Source: Tenrec ecaudatus
Lineage: Eukaryota; Chordata; Mammalia; Afrosoricida; Tenrecidae
DNA length: 64,000 bases
NCBI RefSeq assembly: GCF_050624435.1
Contig: NC_134542.1
Span: 14,813,997 to 14,877,996 of the forward strand
Direction: 5' to 3'
Shown here: piece by piece, positions 43,775-53,655 of the stretch
Layout: each line of letters opens with the position of its first letter
How positions within the stretch are numbered: position 1 is the first letter of the stretch
The notes under the pieces: generated by a model
The model's database searches: none
Told to the model about the DNA's origin: nothing
Seen by the model: only the letters and a program-made list of their open reading frames with translations
Program-made: the position numbers and the translations under genes

Positions 43775-44057
43775 TTGTTTGTTTTTCTATGTTTTTCTGC
43801 AAATGGAATGCAGAATAGCGAAAACTATAGAGAAGCAACTGGATTAATTAATTAGTTAATTCCTTGGAGATATGGAAGGGGAAGTGGGGTGGGGGAATGG
43901 GGAGCTAATAACTATGCACAAAAGAAGGAAGAAAATGTTCTAAAACTGATTGAGGCAATGATCATGCAACTCCTCTTGATGAGACGGAACTATTGAGTTG
44001 CATGATATATGAATTATATGACCTGTATGAGATATGCCAATGAAACTGTTAAAAAAT
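43775..44057 (+). mobile_element. L1-type 3' end, family A, nested in RTE
   Basis: 'GAAAATGTTCTAAAACTGAT', 'GCAACTCCTCTTGATGAGAC' and 'GCCAATGAAACTGTTAAAAA' match the family-A copies at 15.0 and 50.1 kb. Plus orientation, ending in a short A tail. The polyadenylation hexamer has changed from AATAAA to AATGAA. Confidence 0.7.
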
Positions 44058-44147
44058 ACCTCATGGAGTCTTTAGTCATTAGTGTTCAATGAGTCAAATT
44101 CTTTCATCAGAAGGTCTCTAAACTTTAGTGGGATAAATTCAAGATTG

Positions 44148-44338
44148 TAAAGGAGCCCTAGTGGTATAGCCATTACACATCGGGTTGCGATCTGCATGGT
44201 CAGCTGTTTGAAACCACTGGCCCCTCAGACTGGGCTTTCTACTCCCATAAATACTTACAGTCTCAGAAACTCAAAGCAGCTTCACTATGCATCAACATTG
44301 ACTTGATGGTAGTGAATGTGGTCTTTTGGGTTTATTCG
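44148..44338 (+). mobile_element. AfroSINE nested in RTE, plus strand
   Basis: 'AAGGAGCCCTAGTGGTATAG', 'CAGCTGTTTGAAACCACTGG', 'GACTGGGCTTTCTACTCCC', 'TTACAGTCTCAGAAACTC' and 'TTGACTTGATGGTAGTG' are present. RTE sequence resumes at about 44336 ('GGCTATATTTTGACTC'). Weak flanking repeats (ATTCAAGATTGTA, TATTCGGGCTATA) suggest a target duplication. Confidence 0.75.
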
Positions 44339-45165
44339 GGCTATATTTTGACTCAGCTTCAATTTGAACTTGTTAGTAAGCAATTGAGGGTCTGTTCCAC
44401 AGTCAGCCCCTAGTTTTGTTCTGATAGTTGATATTGAGCTTTCCCCTCATCACATTCCACAGATACAGTCAGTTTTATGCCTGTGTGTTTTATCTGGTAA
44501 GGCCCATGTTTACTTGACTGAATGCAGGTATTTGCAATGAATAAGTCATTGGTCAGGCAAAGTTCTATCACGTGATCTCCAGCTTCGTTTCTATCCCCAG
44601 CGTCAGTTTCTAGCTACCCACCTTTCCTCTTTGCTTCCAACTTTAGTATTCCAATGACCAGTAAACATTAATGGACTTTGATGTCATGTTTGAACAATTT
44701 CAGACTCCTGAAATTGGTAAATATTTCGGTTTCTCTGTCTATAGCACACGTGGTGGATGCATACATTTGAATAGCAGCCACATTAACCAGTCTCTCCGAG
44801 GAATATGATCCCGTCACTGGCAGTATTGTATTTCAGAAGAGTTCCTGACATGTTCTCTTTACGACGAATGCAGTGCCATTCCTGTTCAATTTGTCATTCT
44901 TCGCATAGTGGACTAGCGGATTACCTTATTAAAAAATGGCAAACACCACTTGAGTTTAGCTCAGCGGCACCTAGAATATCGATCATTATGTATTTCATTT
45001 CATTTTTGACAATTTATAGTTTTCCCAGATTCATCCTTGGTACATTCATCATTCTGTTGGTTAATGGCTATTAGCAGCTGAAACTTCACAGCTGGACTTG
45101 TGCCACGGCAGCAAGTTGAAGTCCTGAAACCTTCACTCCATCTAGCGCTGCTTTGCAGAGGTAGC

Positions 45166-46379
45166 ACCAGTAGTGAGAAAAGTAGAAACTGGGGTGGTCA
45201 CAAAAATGACCCCAAGGAGATGCCCTCACTTTAACTCCTGTGAATTTTTTAATTACATGGCAAAAGGAAATTAAGGTTGCAGATTGAATTCCTATTGTTA
45301 ACAAACTGTCCTTAGGGAGTGAGATTACCCTGGGCTGTCCATCAGAGCCCCGTGGAATCACAGGGTGATCATGAGGCACTTTGGGAGGGAGCAGAGGCAG
45401 AGAGGGGGATGTGATGACAGAAGCAAGATTGGAGCAATGAAATATAAGAAGGTCTCAACACACAGTACTTGTTTTGAAGATGGAGGAATATGGTGAACCC
45501 AGGAATAGAGGTAACCTCCAAAAGCTAGATTAGGCATGATAACAGATTCTCCCCCTAGACAGAGCCTGTCTTCTTTTTTAGAATACAGCCCTGGTGACAT
45601 ATTGAATTTTTTTCAATGAGACTGTCTCAGATTCTAGCTCAAATCACTGTAATATATGCCTTTATATATTTGAATTCACTAAATTTATGATCGGTTGTTA
45701 CAGTAGAAATAGGACTAGCACAGATTCACTCTATGAGTTTAGAATGGTGCTGTTACAAATATCTTACAAATGTGTTACAGGCTTTGGAATTTGGCAGTGG
45801 TCAGTGTCTGGTAGAATTTTGTGGAGCATGACAGAAAAATTCTAGTCTTGAAAAGATTCAAGTGAAAAGATGTTCGTGACTGTCATAAGGAGAACCCAGA
45901 AGGAAATGAGCAATATCTCATTGGAAAGTATTGAAAGAGTCTTTATATTAGTCACACGAGTTATGCATTCTACCACTGTTTGGAAAACAGAAGCTGTAAG
46001 TGATGAAATTGGGTAGTTAGCTGAGAATATTTCCGAACAATATCATGAGAGTGTGTCCTAGCGTCTTCAGTAAGCTGAGAGAGCAAAGAGATAAATTGAG
46101 GAAACACAAAGTATCTGTACTTGATGATTTGAGAATTTTGCAACCTATCCAGGTTGCAAAAGGTCAGAGCATTCAATCATACAAAAATTTACTTGAAGGG
46201 TTTAGCATGTGACTCACAGATCCTCTTAGCCACCTCACCAGATGAGATTATCTAGAGAGCTCCGTGGAAATGTCTGTCCTTTAGTGGCATGAGTCCCCAT
46301 TACGTACACAGAAGAATTGACATAATTCTTGAAATACTGATATCGTCAGAGTCACTGCCAGCTGGATCAAAAGAGATAG
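45166..46379. other. Unassigned non-coding DNA
   Basis: No recognised gene. The minus frames at 45086-45600 have no motif. Confidence 0.5.
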
Positions 46380-46685
46380 TTGTTGGTAGGTACCATAGAG
46401 TCAGTTCTGACTAATAGCGACCTTATGCACTCTAGAACAAAATGCTGCCCATCCTATGCCTCCCTCACAAGTGTTCCTATTCATCGAACCTATTGCTGCA
46501 ATCACTGTGTCAATTCACCTCCTGGAGGGCCTTCCTCTTTTCCACTACCCTTCTACTTTACCAACATGATGTCATTCTTCTACTTTACCAACATGATGTC
46601 ATTCTTCTACTTTACCATCATGATGTCATTCTTCTACTTTACCATCATGATGTCATTCTTCAGGAAATGGGGGAATAAGAAGTTT
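46380..46685 (-). mobile_element. RTE 3' end with internal tandem array, minus strand
   Basis: 'GTTGGTAGGTACCATAGAGT', 'CCTTATGCACTCTAGAACAA' and 'GTGTCAATTCACCTCCTGGA' give the reversed RTE end. The next RTE block ('TTTACCAACATGATGTC') is amplified four times before the sequence leaves RTE. Confidence 0.8.
46551..46658. repeat. 27-bp tandem repeat, 4 units
   Basis: Four units start with TTCTACTTTACCA at 46551, 46578, 46605 and 46632. The first two have 'CCAACATG' and the last two 'CCATCATG', so duplication followed a point change. The array arose from RTE sequence. Confidence 0.95.
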
Positions 46686-47224
46686 GAGTGGACTGTGGAG
46701 AGAGTATGAAGGATAATTGAGTGGCTTGAACAATAGATACACTAGAGAATTGGTGTAGATGTTAATTTACTGGTCAGAACTGATCCGGAAAAGTTATAGT
46801 TTCTATCTGGAAACGTTATAGTTTCTCGACGCAAGAATTAAAATTAAGAATCAAAGGTTCTTTGGAAGCAGAAGGAATTACAAGAATATAAGATTGTTGT
46901 AAAGAAAAAGATGAATAAGTAAATAAATCTATAACTATTTGGAAGATTTTGTATCCATTTTTTTGAAATATTAGCAATTATGTAGCTATTCATGGGATGG
47001 GATGTACAAAAAACCCTTCATTTCACCAATATTTAGAACCTCATATGTTCTAACAGAAGATCTCAGAATGGGACTCTGCTATAGTAACCTGGTAATGCAA
47101 GAATCCAAAGTAACACATTATGTGTAGCTAGCTTAAAGATATGACGACTTTACACTGCCGAATTCTTCAATCTACAGAGAGCTGGTCTTGGTTAAAAAAT
47201 ATTAAAGAATATGTTTTTCAAGTA
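46686..47224. other. Unassigned non-coding DNA
   Basis: Nothing recognised. Confidence 0.5.
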
Positions 47225-47345
47225 GTTTAAATTGCTTAACCTTTTCATAGTGCTACCAGGTAAGCATTGGACAGCTAACTGCAAGGTTGGTTGTTCTCCC
47301 AGGGAGTAAGACTGCTCCTGTAAAGACTGACAGTCTTGATCTATG
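47225..47345 (+). mobile_element. AfroSINE fragment, plus strand
   Basis: 'AGCATTGGACAGCTAACTGC', 'AAGGTTGGTTGTTC' and 'AAGACTGACAGTCTTGATC' match the SINE body in order. Confidence 0.5.
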
Positions 47346-47389
47346 TATCTATCATATCAGTACCAGCCTATCTTGACAACTGTGGCTGT

Positions 47390-47795
47390 GTCAGGGTTCA
47401 TTATCAGATAGTGCAAACCGCCTACCTTGTTCTTATTTTTAAGAAGTTCTTTGCTTATCCTGCGTGTCTTCCTTCCCCATATGAAATTGGTAATTAGTTT
47501 TTCCATGTCTTTAAAGAATGATGTTGCGTTTGGATCAGGATTGCACTGAATCTGTACATTGCGTTAGGAAGTATCAACATTTTCACAATATTGAGTCTTT
47601 CTATTCATGAACACGGATATTCTTCCATTTTTGAATATTCTTCTATTGGTTTCTTACATTAATGTTCTCTAGTTACTTGGAAAAGGTCTCTTGTTTCTTT
47701 GGTTAGGTTTATTCCTAGGTATTTCAACAATTTTTTGGTGGTTATTGTGAATGGAATTATTTTCTTGATGTCTTTTTTTGGATCTATTTTGACAA
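47390..47795 (-). mobile_element. Inverted 5' part of an older L1 (ORF2)
   Basis: The reverse complement reads L1 ORF2: 'CCATTCACAATAACCACCAA', 'AAATACCTAGGAATAAACCT', 'GAAAGACTCAATATTGTGAA' and 'GACATGGAAAAACTAATTAC'. It ends just where the following plus-strand piece resumes the same ORF2, so together they form one element with a 5' inversion. Confidence 0.85.
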
Positions 47796-48910
47796 ATGGA
47801 ACAGAACAGAAAACCCAGAAATAAAAGGTATCACATACAGACAACTGATTTTCAACAAAGAACCAAGACATATTATATAGGAGGGAGATGCCTTCTTCAA
47901 CCACTGGTGTAGGAAAAACTGGATATCCATCTGCATAAGAATGAAAGAGGACCCATAACTCACCCATACACAAAAATTAACTCAAGGTGGATCAGACATC
48001 TAAATGTAAAACAAAAAGCTATCAAGATCATCAGTGATAAAATTAGGGCAAATCTAAAGGCCCTAGTGCAGGGCATACACCGTCTACCAGATATAACAAA
48101 GGAGGCACATTCATTGGAGGACAATATAGATGACTGGGACCTATTAAAAATAAGACACTGTGCACCTGAAGAGATTCCATTAAAGGAGTAAAATGAGAGC
48201 CCACAAATTGAGGAAAGATATTTAGAATAAGGAACATAGGACTAATTACTGAAATCTACAGAATACTGTAACCTATTAATAATAATAATAAGAAGAAGAA
48301 CAACAACAAATTACCCTTTTAAAAGGTTGGCAAAGGACCTGAATAGAGAATCCACAAAGGATGGCACCTGAATGGCCAAAAAGCACATGAGGAAATTCTC
48401 TCCTTCACCAACCATCTGTGAAATACAAATCAAAACAACAATGATATACCATCTAACACCCACAACCACAGTCCAGTAAAAACAAAAGAGAACAACAGTT
48501 ACTGGGCAGGGTATGGAGAGATTGGAATTCTTACTTATTGTTGCTGGGTTTGTAAATACACACAACCACTGTGAAAAGCGATATGGTGATTCCTAAAACA
48601 CCTGGCAATGGAAATACCATATGATCCAGAAATACCATTGTGGGGCATAAACCCCAAAGAAGTAAGAGCTAGATTATGAGCAGAAGTATGCTCTCCCATG
48701 TTCCTTGCAGCAATGTTCATAATAGACAGAAATTGGAAACAGCCTAAATCCCCATCAACAGAAGAATGAATTAAAAAGCGTTGGTATATACACACAAAGG
48801 AATACTACGCATCCCTGAAAAATAATGAAGCCACGAAATACCCCATGACATAGAGACCTGTAGAAACCATTCTGCTGAGTGAAGTTAGTCAATCAGGAAA
48901 GGACAAATAT
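47796..48910 (+). mobile_element. Older L1: ORF2 C-terminal region, plus strand
   Basis: 'AATGGAACAGAACAGAAAAC', 'CTGGATATCCATCTGCATAA' and 'GGTGATTCCTAAAACACCTG' encode, with stops, the L1 ORF2 C-terminal region. An I-P-Y-D-P-E-I-P stretch lies near 48618 and an A-M-F-I-I-D-R-N-W-K-Q-P stretch near 48715. A triplet microsatellite (AAT, AAG, AAC) lies at about 48272-48312. ORF2 here keeps the long C-terminal part missing from the younger L1 at 20.9 kb. Confidence 0.85.
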
Positions 48911-49180
48911 TGCTTGAGCCCACTGGGTAGGGATGGACACCAGAATGGGAGCAGGCTCAGGTTTTCAGGCCATTCAGTCCCCTGGCCAGGTCGGTCAGGT
49001 AGCTTGGTAGAGAGCCTGACTGATGCCCACAAACCTTGCACTATATCCTCTCTATGTGTGTGTCTTGAAGACCACTTTAGTGTACGGGTCCTCACTTCAA
49101 CTGATTGACAAGCTGAACTCCACCCCTTCACTCTTAAGTCTCCAATTGACCACAAATTATGTAACTACCACACCACCATT
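48911..49180. repeat. Interspersed repeat, or L1 3' UTR, sharing an end with 4.6 kb
   Basis: 49090-49175 ('TTGACAAGCTGAACTCCACC', 'CCCCTTCACTCTTAAGTC') matches 4632-4715. It may be the 3' UTR of the preceding L1 or a separate element. Confidence 0.35.
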
Positions 49181-49439
49181 GTTTGTTTAAATAGTGTTTA
49201 GTCACATAAGGATTTATTCTGTACAAATCAATAATTCATGCATTGTTATTTGTAGTTAGCCTACACTTGTTCAATCTCCCTTTCTTAATATTATTTTTAA
49301 ATCATTATTATGGGATTAAGCAATGACACTATAAAAAGAAGGTCTTTATGCTCTAGGGAGATGATCAATAAGATTCTCTACATTAAATTAGCAAAAATAT
49401 TTCTAAAGTGAGCTAGAAGCAGATAGAAAACATAGACAC
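49181..49439. other. Unassigned non-coding DNA
   Basis: AT-rich; nothing recognised. Confidence 0.5.
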
Positions 49440-50275
49440 AAGATCAATTAGACTTCTCTATGGTACTTGTTGAATACTCACCTTCATGAAGGAAACATGG
49501 AAGCTATGGGAGCTATAGCAAAGAAGAAACTAGATGGTGCCCAACTATCAGAAAGAATAGCATGTGGGCCCTGAGTGGCTTGTTTTCAAACAAGCAGTCA
49601 TCTATATGAACCATCGAAGCCCACATGGAAGAGGCACATCAACATCTGTGATCCAAGAATTATAAATTATGTAATCCAAATCCAACAGAGGGAATAGTCT
49701 CAGAGTTTACATTGTGAGATTCTGGTGTGCAGGATGCCTTGGATAGCAGTGGAACCTCACAAATACGTTCGCAGGATCTACACAGGGAATAAGCCTCTGG
49801 CGATTTCCCTCTCACCACAATCAAGGGATTGGAATGAGACAGAGAGTATTGTAGAAATGACTATTGTAGATTAAAATGATAAATCTGACTTGAATGGTTA
49901 AAATTGCTTGATCTGGTTTTTAATATTTGCTGTCGCTTTTTTATATTGAGGCTTATCTATGTTGTAGTTTGCTATTGTTGGTAGCATTCTTGATTCCCTG
50001 TTATGTAGTTTTCTATGTTTTTTGGTATGTGAAAGAAACCCAGATGGGTAAATCTACAGAGACAATAACTAGAATAAGAATTTGGAGGTGGAACATCAGG
50101 GGAGGTTGGGAGAGTAATGGCGAGCTGATATCAAGGAGTACAAGAAGGAAGAAAATATTTTGAAACTGATTGTGTTAATGATTGCACACACTGCTTGATG
50201 TGATTGAACAATGGAATGGTACAATGTCTGGATTAGGTACTAATTAAATGGTTTGAAAGAAAATAAATAAAGATT
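49440..50275 (+). mobile_element. Older L1 3' UTR, family A end, plus strand
   Basis: 49480-49650 resembles a diverged form of the young-L1 3' UTR ('GATGGTGCCCAACTATCAG', 'AAACAAGCAGTCATCTATAT', 'CCCACATGGAAGAGGCACAT'). 49900-50275 is the family-A end ('AACCCAGATGGGTAAATCTA', 'TTTTGAAACTGATTGTG', 'CTGCTTGATGTGATTGAAC') with a terminal A-rich tail. If this is one element, it links the two L1 3' end types. Confidence 0.5.
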
Positions 50276-50400
50276 TATAGTCTAGGACACTCTATGTAGA
50301 GTCACTATAAGTAACACTCAATTCATTGGTAGTGGATTTTTCTGTTGTTGTTTGGGGTGAGAGTTGGTCTTGGGTTCCTAACATAAGCACTGTTAAAATT
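50276..50400 (+). mobile_element. AfroSINE 3' fragment, plus strand
   Basis: 'TAGAGTCACTATAAGTAACA' followed by 'GGTAGTGGATTTTTCTG' resembles the SINE 3' end. Confidence 0.4.
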
Positions 50401-50426
50401 TGTGGAGGGCTCATTACCCTCTAGAC

Positions 50427-50903
50427 CAGCAGTTCTCAACCTATGGGTCATGACCCCTTTGGGGGTTGAATGACCCTTTCACAGAGGTCACCTAAGACCA
50501 TCGGAAAATACATATTCTGATGGTTTTAGAAACTGCTTCTCTATCCATCTCCAGGCGAGTCTGCCCACATGCAGATCTGCCCACTTATGAGTACCCGGCA
50601 AGAAGACTGTTACCCATGCTACACCGTGCTTGAAGACAAAATTTCATTTATTTGTAATTATAAATAAATATTTCACAATATATAATTACATATTGTTTTT
50701 TGTGATTCATCACTATGCTTCAATTATGTTCAATTTGTAACAATAAAAATACATCCTGCATATCAGATATTTACATTATGATTCATCACAGTAGCAAAAT
50801 GACAGTGATGAAGTAGCAACGAAAACAATTTCATGGTTGGGGTCACCACCACATGAGGAACTGTGTGAAAGGGTCGCGGCATTAGGAAGGTTGAGAACCA
50901 CTG
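50427..50903 (-). mobile_element. SPIN hAT transposon, long non-autonomous copy
   Basis: A 477-bp element with inverted termini ('CAGCAGTTCTCAACC' left, 'GGTTGAGAACCACTG' right), in reverse orientation to the SPIN consensus. Internal SPIN blocks occur in order: 'ACCATCGGAAAATACATATT', 'GAAACTGCTTCTCTATCCAT', 'GTCTGCCCACATGCAGATCT', 'TTCATTTATTTGTAATTATA', 'CAATTTGTAACAATAAAAAT' and 'GGGTCACCACCACATGAGG'. Flanks CTCTAGAC and CTCTAGGT match at 6 of 8 positions around a central TA. There is no transposase frame, so it would have moved with enzyme made elsewhere. SPIN is known to have entered several tetrapod lineages by horizontal transfer. Confidence 0.95.
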
Positions 50904-50944
50904 CTCTAGGTCACGTGTTTTGCACAACTTGAACAAGCAATTTA

Positions 50945-51100
50945 TATTTTCACAAAGACACTAGATAGCATTATCATCTTCATTATTCAGAGGAGTAAGC
51001 TAAAACACAAGAACGTGATATCATCAGACCTGGAGGTAAGTGGAAAAGTAGGAATTTAAACTCAGACCTTCACAGCTCCGGAAATCTGGCCCTTAGCCAC
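50945..51100 (-). mobile_element. MIR SINE, minus strand
   Basis: 'ATTATCATCTTCATTATTCA', 'GGAGTAAGCTAAAACAC' and 'TTTAAACTCAGACC' follow the reversed MIR. Confidence 0.6.
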
Positions 51101-51254
51101 CAATATTGTGTACTTCTTTTAAGTATCTGAAAATTAATTGTTCATAGTCAAATCTCTCTGATGTACCCAAAGAGTTGTACATCACCTTTAAAGTAAGAAG
51201 GATTTCTCAGTTAAGTAGGTAGGCAACATGTCTTCCCTGTAATCTTCCTGCCTG

Positions 51255-51990
51255 AGGTTATTGTTGATGTGAGGCACCACGGAGTTGCCTCCTCCATGAC
51301 ACTAAAAGTAACCCTACGTATTCAGAAGGAAACCCTGGCTGGTCCTCAGAACTGTTGCTATGTTTGAGCCCACTGGCAGCTACTGGGTCGGCCCATCTTC
51401 TAGGGGGTCTTTCTGTTTTTTGCTGCCCCTCCACTTTCTCAAGCACAATATCCTTTTGAGAAACGCTCAATGCCCAACTTTCACATGAATATGAAGTGTT
51501 GGATCTTTTGAGTTCTGCTTCCCTGAGCATTGATTGTAGATCCAAACAACATGAAATCCTTGGTGACTTCAGTTTTTCCCCCCATTTATGTTACTTAGTA
51601 GTCCAGTTGTGAGGATTTTGGTCTTCTTTACATTGAGTTGTCATTCATACTATGGGTGCAATCCTTGACCTTCATTAGTAAGTGGTTCAAGTCCTCCTCA
51701 CTTCCAGCAAGCAAGGCAACATTGTGTCACCTGCCCAGCTTGTTAAAAAACCTTCTTCCAATCCTGATACTGAAGTTTTCATATAATCCATTTTCTCTGA
51801 CGATTTTCTTAGCATACAGATTAAATAAATCTGGTGAGAAGATACAACCCTACCTCACACATTTCCCAATTTTTGACCAGCCAGTATTCCCTCTTAAGTT
51901 TGCCAAATGCTGATTGATCCACGAACAAGCTCCACGTGAATACCATGAAGTATTCTAGAATTCCAATTCTTCTCAAAGTTATCCATAGTT
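51255..51990 (-). mobile_element. RTE reverse transcriptase to 3' region, minus strand
   Basis: 'CCCCTCCACTTTCTCAAGCA', 'GGATCTTTTGAGTTCTGCTT', 'AGTCCAGTTGTGAGGATTTT', 'CCTTCATTAGTAAGTGGTTC', 'GCATACAGATTAAATAAATC', 'AATTCCAATTCTTCTCAAAG'. This covers the region around the catalytic motif and downstream. A 3'-side segment is deleted near 51455. Stops make it non-coding. Confidence 0.8.
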
Positions 51991-52059
51991 TTTACAGATA
52001 GCTGCCTCTTCACACACGTTTCTTCCACATTATGTATAGGTATGCTTATATATTTTTAT

Positions 52060-52420
52060 TTTTAAAAATTTAAAATCATTTTATTGTCACATAATCCACC
52101 TATCACACAACTCAACATTACAATTGGATCGAGAAGGGTTGTACAATCGCCACCACAATCTATCTTAGAACATTTTCTTCTTTCTTGTACTGACTGTTAG
52201 TAGCTTTCCACTTCTCCCTAACCTCTCTTGACAGAACCCCCAAGAAACCATGAATCTAGTTACCGTTTCTATAGATGACCCCTTTCTTGATGGTATATAC
52301 AGAAAAACAATCAAAATTGGAATGCTTCACAAATTCGAGTGTCATACTTGTGTGGGGGCTTATCTTCTCGGTAGACTTACAGTTTCAGTGTATATGTTAC
52401 CATAACCATCACTATATATA
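52060..52420 (-). mobile_element. LINE-3'-end-like repeat, family C
   Basis: 'AATCATTTTATTGTCACATA', 'TTGTACAATCGCCACCACAA' and 'ATACAGAAAAACAATCAAAA' align with the copies at 12.7, 19.9 and 36.6 kb. The T-rich left end indicates minus orientation. Confidence 0.5.
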
Positions 52421-53655
52421 TATTTAATACAGAACAATCCAGTACATTACATAATACTGCCATGTTGGGGTTCTATTTACCTGTTGGAGTGGGAGTTTAA
52501 ACAACTAAAATGTAGTTGCATAGCCTGGAGAGGTCATGTGTGTTGTTTTTGCTTGAAATATCCCTTAGTAGGCTTAAAACAAGTTCCAGTTAGTTCCTAC
52601 CTGGGCTCTCCTCTCATGATATTGTAATGCTAAGGGAGCCTTCCTCACTTCATTTGTCTGAATTACCTTAAAATCTGGGGACAGTTTTCCTCTCATTCAT
52701 TTCCAACAGGTTCTGACTGCTGCTTCTGCAATCTGCTCTCTCTCACTGCCACTGGCGCCTCTCATCTGTGTGGGCCCTGAGTCGCGGAGAGCGGGTACTT
52801 AGCAACCAGATCAGATAAGCACAGGATGTTCCATCTTTAATGGCATGATTTACAGTTCAATGTGGCCTTCCATATCATTTGCAACATTTGAGACCGTAAA
52901 CGGATTTAAAACCAGCTTAGATTGGGGAGTACACAGAGAAATGATTTCTAATCATAGTCTAACTGACAAATATTATTGTCTAAAATTTCCTATAACATTT
53001 GTGCTTGGGTGTGTTGTCTCCCTAGCACCAGAAGTAACTTCAGTTGCATAGTAATAGATTTCAAAGGTTAACTCGATATTTCCTTGTCCTTATTTACTTT
53101 TTCATATTGAGGAAAACAAGAAAGAAGTTGTTGCTAAGAAGATACTAATAGCTGCCAATTGGTTCTCTGACATTTGAGTAAACTCAGTAGCCCGTCAGAG
53201 TACATTAGGAATCAGCTAATTCAAATCATTTCATCACTTCATCAATCAATGACTATTCTTGACAATTGATCCAGGAAAATAAGACTTATCTCATTCTACA
53301 GTAGAACATTCAGTCTCCCACCTAATTTCTGTGAGCTCAAATGCCACTAACATGTACATAAGAGAAGAAAACTACACAGTAAAAATTGGTCTGTTGAAAA
53401 GAAGGTTATGTCTCATAACCAATAGGCAGGTTGGGAAACTTCATATGTGGTATACTATAAATGTATCAACAGCGCAATGAGAATAATTCATCCTAAATTT
53501 CTTGTCCACATTTTTTTATCACAAGTGGGCCATACCCACACTCTGCCCTCTCCCTTCTTCTCCTCCCTCCCTGCTTTCTCACTGTCTCTCTCTTTCATTC
53601 TCTTTTGAGTAAAGCTATAGATGGTGTCTATTAAAAAAAGGAGCCCAGGTGGCAA
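52421..53655. other. Unassigned non-coding DNA
   Basis: No gene or named repeat. 'GGAGCCCAGGTGGCAATG' just before the L1 (53640) may be a stub of an AfroSINE head. Confidence 0.5.

Larger units (their letters stand above)
43531..45165 (-). mobile_element. RTE 5' half, minus strand, with nested L1 and AfroSINE
   Basis: The reversed linker ('GTTTCAGAGTCTCTTCTGAC') is followed by the endonuclease region ('GTCTGTTCCACAGTCAGCCC', 'GCAATGAATAAGTCATTGG', 'CCAATGACCAGTAAACATTA', 'CCTAGAATATCGATCATTAT') and the start of the 5' UTR near 45160. Insertions at about 43775-44057 (L1 tail) and 44148-44338 (AfroSINE) interrupt it. Confidence 0.8.
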
